Origin: Nitrobacter winogradskyi | GTDB lineage: Bacteria; Pseudomonadota; Alphaproteobacteria; Rhizobiales; Xanthobacteraceae | Direction of reading: 5' to 3' | NCBI RefSeq assembly: GCF_006539545.1 | Contig: NZ_BJNF01000029.1 | Coordinates: 1 to 64,000, forward strand | Length of the DNA: 64,000 nt | In this document: piece by piece, positions 36,199 through 44,196 of the stretch | Layout of the letters: each line of letters starts with the position of its first letter | Position numbering within the stretch: position 1 is the stretch's first letter | Notes under the pieces: generated by a model | The model's database searches: none | Seen by the model: the letters and a program-made list of their open reading frames with translations, nothing else | Told to the model about the DNA's origin: nothing | Translations under genes and position numbers: made by a program

Positions 36199-36418
36199 TA
36201 GCCACCTCCGGCTGCGGAGGATTTGCACGTTCGCTTGCGAGTTTCAGGATCGCGTCCTTGGCCTGGGCGACGGCGTTCTGCGCGGGCGCCGTTTTCAGGA
36301 GGTGCGTCTTCAGGATGGTCGCCAGATCAGCATCGACGCCTTCCTTTCCCTTTAGGCTCTCTCCCAAGGCTTTAAGGAATGCGTCTGGCGTATCTGCCGC
36401 CTCTGTTTCACCTTCCAC
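36191..36418 (-). CDS. Small helical protein opening the ATPase module (75 aa)
   Basis: GTG 36418 with GGGGGGAT upstream is the likely start (VEGETEAADTPDAFLKALGE); no ATG is near. The frame continues upstream into an xthA stub, which would give a 133-aa fused product if translated. The sequence is helical (DLATILKTHLLKTAPAQNAV, AKDAILKLASERA). The stop overlaps the ATPase start by eight bases. Family not recognised; the tight overlap makes it part of the module. Confidence 0.55.
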   Translation of the reverse strand: MEGETEAADTPDAFLKALGESLKGKEGVDADLATILKTHLLKTAPAQNAVAQAKDAILKLASERANPPQPEVANG

Positions 36419-36532
36419 GCGCCTATCCCCCCGGTTGTTTGCATTCAACAGTACAACGGGAGCGCCAAAGGGAGAATGGCTTACATTTTCGAGATGATGG
36501 GCGCCGGGTTTCAATCGGCTCCTTCCCCCGCG

Positions 36533-36592
36533 ACGGAGGAGGACCGGAAGCTGTCCGTTGATTCCGTTGACGTTGTAGGTCGCAATTTTCAT
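36533..36592 (-). pseudogene. xthA: xthA (exonuclease III) 5' stub, 20 codons
   Basis: The first 20 residues, MKIATYNVNGINGQLPVLLR, are those of exonuclease III. The rest (starting WL-type helix and the DVVCLQE motif) is missing and is replaced by unrelated sequence leading into the ATPase module. No other xthA piece is in the window. The stub starts at the stop codon of the alpha/beta-hydrolase gene, its usual sort of chromosomal neighbour, so a chromosomal segment seems to have been cut here. Confidence 0.75.
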
Positions 36593-37239
36593 CGCCGGCC
36601 CTGACCGATGAGTTCGCTGGTCCAGGTTGCGACGCGATTTGCCATCGTGAGAAGGTGGTCACCGGCAGTGAAGCCGAAGATTGCCTTGCGAGGTTTGAGA
36701 TCATGATCACCGTCTTCGAGCCAGGCGATCTCGATCGCCTTGGAGAGCGCGTAGGTGGCAACCTCGTCACGCGTGCCGAAAGAGTCGCGCGTCCCCTGCA
36801 CAATGAGGGTGGGAGTCTGCATTTCGAGGAGATGCGCCGTGCGCAGCTGATCCGGTTTGCCAATCGGATGGAACGGATAGCCAAGGCACAACAACCCGAC
36901 GATCCTGCTGGAGGCGTGGAGCTGGTCAGCTATCATGCTCGCGACGCGTCCACCCATCGATTTTCCGCCGATAACGAGCCCGCCCATCGGGTTCAGCGCA
37001 TCGATTGCGGCGATGTATTCGGATTTGAGGGTCGCCGCCCGTGGAGGCGGCTTCCTGCCGGAAGAGCTGCGGCGGGATGCCATATAGCCGAATTCGAAGC
37101 GTGCGACGCGCAGGCCCGCGGTGGTGAGCGCCATCGTAGCGGCGTTCAGCGACGTGGAATCCATCGGCGCGCCAGCCCCATGAGCCAGCAATATGGTGAG
37201 CTTCGCATCATCAGGGCCGTCGAACAGAAACTCAGTCAT
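36589..37239 (-). CDS. Alpha/beta-hydrolase, KANL3/Tex30 type
   Basis: 216 residues. ILLAHGAGAPMDSTSLN (oxyanion HGAG), LVIGGKSMGGRVASMIA (G-x-S-x-G nucleophile Ser), a late DGDHDL with acid and histidine, and LIVQGTRDSFGTRDE. Small dienelactone-hydrolase-like enzyme, substrate unknown. It overlaps the xthA stub by four bases. It looks like chromosomal cargo caught between two defence modules. Confidence 0.8.
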   Translation of the reverse strand: MTEFLFDGPDDAKLTILLAHGAGAPMDSTSLNAATMALTTAGLRVARFEFGYMASRRSSSGRKPPPRAATLKSEYIAAIDALNPMGGLVIGGKSMGGRVASMIADQLHASSRIVGLLCLGYPFHPIGKPDQLRTAHLLEMQTPTLIVQGTRDSFGTRDEVATYALSKAIEIAWLEDGDHDLKPRKAIFGFTAGDHLLTMANRVATWTSELIGQGRR

Positions 37240-37518
37240 TGTCTCGACTTATCATGTGATATCGGTCAGCCGGGGCCAAACGGCTCGCGCATTTTTCCTC
37301 CACCCGGTTATGGTGCGGCCATACTATGAAGGGCAATGGGCAAAGCCTGGGTATTCTTGTAGAATCCAGCCGTGGCAGGGGGAGTGAAGGATTCGTGGCG
37401 AAAAAAGCAAAAAAAAACGAATTGGATGACTGTCGAGAGAACAATATCGGGGGGCTTGGTCCCTGTTGCCGTTTGCGTTGCTCTTCTATCCACGACATCA
37501 GCTAAGCAGTGAATTAAC

Positions 37519-38523
37519 GTGACGAGCCTCGCTGTTCGGCTGATGGAGATCGATGACACGCAGCTTGAGGAGTTCATCGAGCTGTGGATCGAACGTGCCT
37601 CCCAACAATATCATCGCGTGGAGAGAATTGGCGCGGCCAACGACAAGGGCCGTGACGTGATCGGCTTCCTGAGCCCTTCGAGGCATGAAGGCCTGTGGCA
37701 TCTCTATCAATGCAAACGGAAGACGCGGGGCGGAAAGCTCGGAAAGGGCGAGGGCCTTGCCGAGCTGGGCAAGGTTTTTTTCCACTATTGTCAGGGCGCC
37801 TATAAGACCCTGCCCGACAAATATGTCTTCGTCGCTCCTCGTGGGATCGTTGGATCGCTGATGGATCTCATCAACAACCCGACAACCCTGCGGACCGCTT
37901 TGATCGACGGTTGGGATGAGCATTGTGCCAGCAGCATCACCCGGCGCCAGACAACTCCACTGAGCCCCGAGATCCGCGCGGCCATCGACGGGTTCGACTT
38001 TTCGAAGGTCGAGCACCTCACAGCGCCTATGCTCGTGAAAGACAAGGCGGCGGGACCTGCCTTGTCGAAAGTGCTTGGGTTAATGCCGGATGAGGCCCCA
38101 TCTGGGTCGGCGCCTATAACGATTCAGGCGGAAGAAGCCGTCTATGTCGACCAGTTACGCCAAGTCTACGGTCAGGCGACTGGCAGCGCATTCGTGACCG
38201 CCGACGATGTGCTGGCAGACGCTGATCATGGCGAGCATTTCCGTGATCAGCGTACCCGCTTTTTCGAAGCGGCGTCGTTCAAGAGATTTCACCGCGATAA
38301 TACGGCGCCCGGCGCTCTGGGCACCTTCGAGGACGACGTCTATCACGGTGTCATCGAAGTACACCGTGACCGGCATGAAACGCTGTTGCGCCGCGTTGAT
38401 GCGGTCATGAAACACGCATCGATCTTGCCGGCCAGCTTGATCGGCCGAAGCGTGCGTGTCCCTGTTAAACAGGGGATGTGCCATCACCTCGCAAACGACG
38501 GGCGGCTCAAATGGGCGCCCTAG
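37519..38523 (+). CDS. ABC-3C-like effector: PD-(D/E)xK nuclease domain plus C-terminal ABC-3C domain
   Basis: 334 residues from GTG 37519 (ATG 37543 is an alternative). The N-terminal 75 residues carry an Mrr-like nuclease core: EEFIELWIERASQQY, GAANDKGRDVIGF (Asp46) and LYQCKRK (Gln64-x-Lys66). The C-terminal 120 residues include EHFRDQRTRFFEAASFKRFH, which fits the shared C-terminal domain of effectors in ABC-three-component systems described computationally by Krishnan, Burroughs, Iyer and Aravind. The last codons overlap the middle component. Predicted to cut DNA when the ATPase senses an invader. Confidence 0.7.
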   Translation: MTSLAVRLMEIDDTQLEEFIELWIERASQQYHRVERIGAANDKGRDVIGFLSPSRHEGLWHLYQCKRKTRGGKLGKGEGLAELGKVFFHYCQGAYKTLPDKYVFVAPRGIVGSLMDLINNPTTLRTALIDGWDEHCASSITRRQTTPLSPEIRAAIDGFDFSKVEHLTAPMLVKDKAAGPALSKVLGLMPDEAPSGSAPITIQAEEAVYVDQLRQVYGQATGSAFVTADDVLADADHGEHFRDQRTRFFEAASFKRFHRDNTAPGALGTFEDDVYHGVIEVHRDRHETLLRRVDAVMKHASILPASLIGRSVRVPVKQGMCHHLANDGRLKWAP

Positions 38524-38996
38524 GCGAGAGTGAGTTCGGAGGGCTGTTCAACTCACCACTCGAGGCCGGAATCCGGGCCGTGGTCGTGCTTGAGCATCTG
38601 CGACCGCAGGCCTTAGATCTGGCCGAGATGGTCCTTTTTGATCACGTCGTGGTGCATACGGCTGATCTGGGCGGGCCGCCGAGTCTGCATCCCGATGTGC
38701 CCGGCCGCAAAGGCGAGCTTCTGGTCAGGCGACGCCTGGTCGAGGCAAGCCTACAGCTGATGCAACGCTGTCACCTTGTCGATCAGGAAAGCGCCGATGA
38801 GGGAATCATTTATCGGGCTTCCGATGAGGCCGCAGCTTACGTTGAATTGCTCGAGACCGACTATTCGGTGCAGATGAAAACCTGCGCGCGATGGGTCGCC
38901 GAGCAGGTCAGAATTCACGGCAAGGCCCAATTCAAGCGGTTGGTTCGCGAGCACATAGGTGACTGGACCGAAGCATTCCAGACAGGCGCGCCATGA
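38511..38996 (+). CDS. ABC-3C-like middle component
   Basis: 161 residues; ATG 38511 lies inside the end of the effector gene. Text such as FNSPLEAGIRAVVVLEHLRP and MVLFDHVVVHTADLGGPPSL, then helices ending near WVAEQVRIHGKAQFKRLV, fits the small winged-helix-like middle component found between effector and ATPase. It ends by ATGA overlap with the ATPase. It probably bridges the two partners. Confidence 0.65.
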   Translation: MGALGESEFGGLFNSPLEAGIRAVVVLEHLRPQALDLAEMVLFDHVVVHTADLGGPPSLHPDVPGRKGELLVRRRLVEASLQLMQRCHLVDQESADEGIIYRASDEAAAYVELLETDYSVQMKTCARWVAEQVRIHGKAQFKRLVREHIGDWTEAFQTGAP

Positions 38997-40864
38997 GCAC
39001 GCCAGAGCCCGCACGCTTCCTTCTCCTCCGCCTGACCATTACCGGCCCCGGCAAAAAGCCGGTGGCACTCTTCTTTGAAGAACGCATCAACGTCGTCTGG
39101 GGCGCTTCGAACAGCGGCAAATCCTACATAGTCAAGGCGCTCGACTTCATGTCTGGCGGCAAGACGACCCTTCCCGATATCAAAGAAGCCCAGGGCTACG
39201 ACAGGTGCTGGCTGCAGCTCACGCTTCCGGTCAGCGGTACCGTGACCCTGACACGCGCTATGAAAGGCGGTGACTTTGGCCTGCATTTAGGCGCCGTGGA
39301 TCCAGAAACGGCCGGGCGCCCAGATCGCGCGCTCGCGTGGGACCATCGCGCAAAAGGAGAGAGTCTCTCCGGATTCTTGCTGAGCGAACTTGGTGTCGCC
39401 GATAAGGAGATTGCGCGGACGCTGACTGGCGACAAGAACGCATTCACGTTCCGGCACTTCGCAGCCTTCGTCTACACAGAAGAGACCAATATGATGGGAG
39501 AGTGGAGCCCGATCAGGATCTCGGAGCACAGCGGTGAGACGTTCGATAAGAACGTGTTGAAATTTATCCTGACGGGTGTCGATGACTCCGCTGTGGTCAC
39601 GACCCCGAATGTCGGCTCGCAGCGAACGGCGAATCTCGGCAAGGTCGAGATCATCGACGAGATGATCGCGGCCGCGCAGCAGGAATGGGATCGGGATTTC
39701 CCGGGCAACCCCGATCTGAACGAGCAAAGCGATCGCCTGACAGCGTCCATCAATGAGTTGCAGGAGGCGATGTCGGTCCGACAATCCAGGTTGGACGAGC
39801 TGCGATTGGACCGCAGATCGAGAGTGGAATCGCTTAGAGACGCGCAGGAGAGGCGAACTGAGATTTCCTTGTCGCTCGAACGTTTTGCATTGCTGAAAAG
39901 CGTGTATGAAAGTGATCTTCAGCGGCTCGCTTCCTTGGAAGAAGGCGGCGCGGCGTTGTTGGCGGGAGCACGGCGTCCCTGCCCCTTATGCGGAGCGGAG
40001 CCGTCCCACCAACTCCACGCGCACGGGATCGACGAGGTCGAACTGACCCAGCGCGCTGTTCGTGCTGAGATGGCAAAAATCGTTTTGGAGCGTGCCGATC
40101 TTGCCAAGGCCACACGATCTCTGGAGGCTGAGCAAGAAGGGTTGCAGCGGCGGGTCGAACGCCTGTCAGTCGAGATCGACGGGCTGGATGTTGAACTGGA
40201 AACAGTGAAACCCCTCGAAGCGGCGACGCGCCGCTCCTACGAGGATCTCGACGCCACCCGCCATCGTATCAGGCAAGGATTGGCTTTGCGGCAGCGGATG
40301 GACGAGCTCCTGCGGCGAAAAACGCAACTTGAGGCGTTCAAACCGAAATCGTTGCCACGGGGCAGCGTGACGGCTGGCATCGGTGGCGTGACTGGGCACG
40401 AGTTTGCAACGACAGTGCAATCGGTGCTCCATGCTTGGCGCTTTCCTGGCCTTCCGACCGTTTCGTTCGACGACAAGACGCACGACATCCTTATCGACGG
40501 CAAAAGCCGCCGGGCCAACGGCAAGGGCGTCAGGGCATTGATGAACGCCGCGTTCAAGATCGGCGTGCTGTTGTACTGCCGGCAGAAGGAGTTGCCCCAT
40601 CCCGGAATCGTCGTCCTCGACAGCCCATTGCTGAGCTATCGCGATCCGCTTACCTCGCGGCACGGCGAACTAGATGCGGACGAGAAAGAGGTGAAGGATA
40701 GCGGCCTCAAGGACCACTTCTACAAATTCTTGGTAGACCAAAAAGATAGTGCGCAGTTTGTGATCATAGAGAACGACCCGCCGCCGATTGAATTGGGCGA
40801 TAAGTCGAAGGTAACGTTGTTTGTCGGGGCGCTTGGTAGAGGTGAACGCCAAGGCTTGTATTGA
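38993..40864 (+). CDS. ABC-3C-like Rad50-type ATPase
   Basis: 623 residues. Walker A NVVWGASNSGKSYIVKAL (about 34-51), coiled coils around a zinc hook RRPCPLCGAEPSHQLHAHG (about 325), Walker B GIVVLDSPLLSYRD, and FVIIENDPP where other family members have the H-loop. The signature motif is degenerate (ANGKGVRALMNAAF), as in this branch. Together with the two preceding genes it makes a complete three-gene operon. The IS5-family element begins 45 bases after its stop. Confidence 0.75.
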   Translation: MSTPEPARFLLLRLTITGPGKKPVALFFEERINVVWGASNSGKSYIVKALDFMSGGKTTLPDIKEAQGYDRCWLQLTLPVSGTVTLTRAMKGGDFGLHLGAVDPETAGRPDRALAWDHRAKGESLSGFLLSELGVADKEIARTLTGDKNAFTFRHFAAFVYTEETNMMGEWSPIRISEHSGETFDKNVLKFILTGVDDSAVVTTPNVGSQRTANLGKVEIIDEMIAAAQQEWDRDFPGNPDLNEQSDRLTASINELQEAMSVRQSRLDELRLDRRSRVESLRDAQERRTEISLSLERFALLKSVYESDLQRLASLEEGGAALLAGARRPCPLCGAEPSHQLHAHGIDEVELTQRAVRAEMAKIVLERADLAKATRSLEAEQEGLQRRVERLSVEIDGLDVELETVKPLEAATRRSYEDLDATRHRIRQGLALRQRMDELLRRKTQLEAFKPKSLPRGSVTAGIGGVTGHEFATTVQSVLHAWRFPGLPTVSFDDKTHDILIDGKSRRANGKGVRALMNAAFKIGVLLYCRQKELPHPGIVVLDSPLLSYRDPLTSRHGELDADEKEVKDSGLKDHFYKFLVDQKDSAQFVIIENDPPPIELGDKSKVTLFVGALGRGERQGLY

Positions 40865-40925
40865 TATGGAATGTCCGTCGATCGCGCACTGACAGGCATA
40901 AGAGCTAAGAGCCTATCCAAGAAGA

Positions 40926-41620
40926 TTAGATTCGGGAGCATTGGGTTGAGCGTGTGAGGCGTTTGAGCATGATACGGACCATAGCGAGGCGGACGAAGGC
41001 TGCGACGGTCCTGGTGTAGCGCTCGAAATCGCGCATCAGGCGACGATTGCGGCTGATCCAGGCGAAAGTCCGTTCGACGATCCAGCGCTTGGGCAGGACG
41101 ACGAAGCGATGGAGATCGGAGCGCTTGACGATCTCGATCTTCCAACACTCCGTCGCGGCGACAGTCTTCGCCATTTTTGGTCCCTGATAGCCGCCATCGG
41201 CGAAAATCCGCTCGACGAAGGGAAAGCGCCGCCGCGCCCGGCGTAGCAAGTCATGCGCGCCGTCGCGGTCTTGAATATCTGCGGCATGGACGCTCACGCC
41301 AAGCAAGAGGCCGAGTGTGTCGACGAGGATGTGGCGCTTGCGGCCCGTGATCTCAGCGCAACGTCTTCGTTGTCGCTTCTTGCCCGCATCAAAGCCTTGC
41401 GGGTCGAGTGCAGGGCCCCTTTTTGCGCTGCCTTGCTGCTTTGGGAGTCGATGATTGCAACCGTGGGACTCGCCTCGCGTCCGGCCGCTTCGCGTGTCGC
41501 TACATAGAGTACGTCGTGAATACGATCGAACGTGCCGTCCCATTCCCATAACATGAAATAGAGATGCGCCGTGCTCTTGGGCGGTAGATCTTTCGGCATC
41601 GCCTTCCATTGGCAGCCGGT
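40926..41620 (-). pseudogene. IS5-family transposase, C-terminal part
   Basis: Begins within GCQWKAMPKDLPPKSTAHLY and reads to IIDSQSSKAAQKG. A slippery AAAAAGGGG (41416-41424 on the minus strand) then joins it to the other frame: DPQGFDAGKKRQRR, HILVDTLGLLLGVSVHAADI, FADGGYQGPKMAK and IVERTFAWISRNRRL (DDE residues in VAIIDSQ, FADGGY and the WIVER glutamate). IS427-group elements use this frameshift to make the full transposase, so the shift is natural; the split by IS256 is what kills it. Confidence 0.8.
41612..41620 (+). repeat. Target-site duplication, left copy (GCAGCCGGT)
   Basis: Identical to 43021-43029. The two copies flank the IS256-family element and match its usual 8-9 bp duplication. 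Confidence 0.9.
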
Positions 41621-43020
41621 GAGCTAAGGCGGAATCTGGGTGACGACGATTGATTGAAGGCGGCGTATCGAGGCGGGTGTCCAAGCCTGCCAGAACCTCC
41701 CCGAAAGGAGCGATATGCCATGTCGATAGATAGCACTGTCATTGCCTTCCGCCAGCCTGACGCCATCGACGATCCACTGACTGAACTTGCACGCGAAGGT
41801 GCCCGCCGAATGTTGGCTCAGGTGCTGATTGCCGAAGCCGACGCCTTCGTCGCCATGTGGAAGGACGTAAAGTTGGCGGATGGTCGCGACCGCATCGTGC
41901 GTCACGGCCACGGTCCGCATCGCGCGATCCAGACCGGAGTCGGACCTGTCGAAGTCCGTCGCGCCAAGGTGCGCGATCGGGGCGACGTGGAGGCGGAGGA
42001 GAAAATTCGATTTTCCTCGGCGATCCTGCCGAAATGGGCGCGGCGGACGAAGAGCCTCGATGCGCTGTTGCCGGTTCTCTACCTACGCGGAGTGTCGACC
42101 GGCGATTTCCAGGAGGCCCTCGCTGCCCTATTAGGCAAGGACGCGCCGAACCTGTCGCCGGCCGTGATCTCGCGGCTGACGGCGGAGTGGCAGGCGGATT
42201 ACGACGCCTGGCAGAAGCGCGATCTCTCGGCACGGCGATACGTGTACGTGTGGGCGGACGGGGTCTACCTTCAGGCCCGGATGGAAGATAACGCCGAATG
42301 CATGCTGGTGCTGATCGGCGCAACGCCTGAAGGCAAGAAGGAACTTGTCGGCTTTCAGACTGGAGTCCGCGAGAGCGCGCAGAGCTGGCGTGAGCTGCTC
42401 ATCGACATCAAGCAGCGTGGGGCTCGAGATCGCGCCTGACCTCGCGGTCGGCGACGGTGCGCTCGGCTTCTGGAGGGCGATCGAGGAGGCCTTTCCGAGC
42501 ACCAGGCACCAGCGCTGTTGGGTTCACAAGACGGCCAACGTGCTGAACAAGGTTGCGCTCTCGGTCCAGGTCAACATGAAGGCAGACCTTCGTGAGATTT
42601 ACGGCGCGCCGACCCGCGCGGCAGCCGAGGTCGCGATCGACGTATTCGCCGAAAAATACGGCGCCAAGTACGACAAGGCGGTTGTCTGCCTGACGAAGGA
42701 CCGGGAAACTCTGCTTGCCTTCTTCGACTTCCCTGCCGAGCACTGGGACCATCTGCGCACGTCAAACCCGATCGAGAGCGTATTCGCGACAGTGCGTCAT
42801 CGAACCGTGCGGACAAAGGGCGCGCTATCGGCAAAGACCGCCAAGCTCATGGTGTTCAACTCGTCAATGCCGCCGCGAAAACATGGCGCCGATTGAACGG
42901 CGAGAACCAGTTGCCAAAGGTCGTTCAAGGCGTCAAATTCAAAAACGGAATCGAGGTCACTGAAATGCCGGCTCACCACGCCGCCTGATCAATCTCGTCA
43001 CCCAAAATCCCGCATAGCTC
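41621..43020 (+). mobile_element. IS256-family insertion sequence, 1,400 bp
   Basis: Ends are inverted repeats of 26 bp with 21 matches: GAGCTAAGGCGGAATCTGGG at the left, GAGCTATGCGGGATTTTGGG at the right (minus strand), both followed by TGACGA. It is inserted in the IS5 transposase between the codons for LSTGC and QWK, with a 9-bp target duplication. Confidence 0.93.
41720..42988 (+). pseudogene. IS256-family (mutator-type) transposase with two frameshifts
   Basis: The start region MSIDSTVIAFRQPDAIDDPL and LYLRGVSTGDFQEALAAL are typical. The DDE parts VYVWADGVYLQARMEDN, LAVGDGALGFWRAIEEAFPS and NPIESVFATVRHRT are present. An extra G in GGGG at 42419-42422 breaks the frame after DIKQRG, and one base is missing near 42859, after KLMVF. 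With both repaired the protein ends VKFKNGIEVTEMPAHHAA at 42988. Confidence 0.88.
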
Positions 43021-43029
43021 GCAGCCGGT
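43021..43029 (+). repeat. Target-site duplication, right copy
   Basis: GCAGCCGGT, equal to 41612-41620; IS5 transposase sequence resumes here. Confidence 0.9.
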
Positions 43030-43165
43030 CGATAGCACATAGAAGATTGCGTTCAACACCTCGCGTACATCGACCGAACGGTGGCGTCCGCCTCGTCGCG
43101 CCGGCGGGATCATCGGAGCAACAAGCACCCACTCCGCATCACTCAAATCACTGGGATAGCGAAAG
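43030..43165 (-). pseudogene. IS5-family transposase, N-terminal part
   Basis: Encodes FRYPSDLSDAEWVLVAPMIP and VDVREVLNAIFYVLSTGC, which joins the 40926-41620 piece when the IS256-family element is removed. The normal first 15-20 codons are missing, so the element is also truncated on this side. Confidence 0.8.
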
Positions 43166-43296
43166 AGCAGGTGCGCGCGATCCGCGACCTTGCGATTGAT
43201 CACTCGGTTGAGACTATCGCCGAACGTATCGGTGCGCGGAATAAGGAGCAGGTTCAGCGAGTCATCGACGGCGAGACATACTCGCGCGTGATTTGA
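43156..43296 (+). pseudogene. 3' fragment of a helix-turn-helix protein
   Basis: The frame AKEQVRAIRDLAIDHSVETI then AERIGARNKEQVQRVIDG is a compact helix-turn-helix, as at the C-terminus of phage-type HNH or resolvase-like proteins. It has no start and its 5' side runs into the broken IS5-family element. Confidence 0.45.
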
Positions 43297-43306
43297 GAAC
43301 TGCGGA

Positions 43307-44074
43307 CTATGGCTGGGCCTTGCGGTCGACCTGGATCGCCTTTCCAAACCAGTCAGGCACCTCCGCTACTTGAGCACTGACGACATTTTCGGGCAGTTCC
43401 TGCCAGAACGCTACAATCGCCTCCGAAAACGCCTGAAATTGCTCGTCGGTCACTTTGAGATGTGTGTGATCCAGAAAATTCATTCTTGACGATTGCCCCG
43501 ACGAATCGCGAAATGGATCGTCAAGGTACTGAGGATAGTTCTGCTTCAACTCATCAAACGATTTTCCCGCGCCATGTTTGTAAACGTTGACCACTAATCG
43601 ACACGCATCGAGCGTGGAGAAGTAATCGGTGCTGCGGAGTTTCCAGCCCAAGCTCTCCAAGAGGTCGGCAATTTTGATAAAGTCCGCCGACCAGACCCTC
43701 GAAAATGCTGTCTCTCCACGATGCCAGTGTTGCATTTCGCGCACTAGCCAATCTCGCAGCTGTTTATCCCACTCGTGGAACATCCCGGCGATGACGCTGC
43801 GGTGGGTTTGGTCACGCATGTCGCTTAGGAGTTGGTAGAACTCAATACCGGCATCGTGGGCCGCCTCGTAGAATTCTCCGGGATCGTGTCGGTCAGGGTC
43901 GAACCGGTCGCTACTTTGCTCCAGCCAGTCTTCTGCTGCCTTGTCAGCTTCCGCTTCCAAATTGTCGAACTGTGAGAGAAGGCGCTTGCGCGCCTGATCC
44001 ACGTAGAAAGCGTGACGTTTGATAAGTGACTGCCGGAAGGGGCCCCACATCTGAAACAATACGTAGTCGCTCAT
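43307..44074 (-). CDS. Hypothetical protein (255 aa), HEPN-like motif possible
   Basis: All-helical, aspartate and tryptophan-rich protein. The segment STLDACRLVVNVYKHGAGKS holds an R-x7-H spacing reminiscent of, but longer than, the R-x4-6-H site of HEPN RNases, with N and K as in some HEPN variants. It lies in the defence island between IS debris and the AbiE pair. Unrecognised; the RNase idea is weak. Confidence 0.55.
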   Translation of the reverse strand: MSDYVLFQMWGPFRQSLIKRHAFYVDQARKRLLSQFDNLEAEADKAAEDWLEQSSDRFDPDRHDPGEFYEAAHDAGIEFYQLLSDMRDQTHRSVIAGMFHEWDKQLRDWLVREMQHWHRGETAFSRVWSADFIKIADLLESLGWKLRSTDYFSTLDACRLVVNVYKHGAGKSFDELKQNYPQYLDDPFRDSSGQSSRMNFLDHTHLKVTDEQFQAFSEAIVAFWQELPENVVSAQVAEVPDWFGKAIQVDRKAQP

Positions 44075-44196
44075 GCCGGGCCTCTCTCATCGCGTTCACT
44101 ACCCTTTTTGGACGGGATAACGAAGAGCTAGCCGCGGCTGCGCTGTTTGAGCTGCATCATAACGTTCGCCTCGTCCCCACCGTCCGTGTCTGCTTT

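Larger units (their letters stand above)
40909..43165. mobile_element. IS5-family (IS427-like) element, 3' truncated, split by IS256-family element
   Basis: The left end GAGCCTATCCAAGAAGATT follows CTAA, a usual IS5 target. The transposase is on the minus strand in two pieces, 43030-43165 and 40926-41620. The right end is missing: the element stops around 43160 where the reading of another gene begins, before any start codon or matching terminal repeat. It is dead. Confidence 0.75.

Noticed and set aside
36508-36534. CRISPR array at the xthA junction
   Set aside because: Only one repeat-like word, no spacer-repeat periodicity and no cas gene; kept only as a low-interest finding.
41390-41430. 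IS5 transposase frameshift as a damaging mutation
   Set aside because: AAAAAGGGG is the expected programmed slip site of IS427-group elements.
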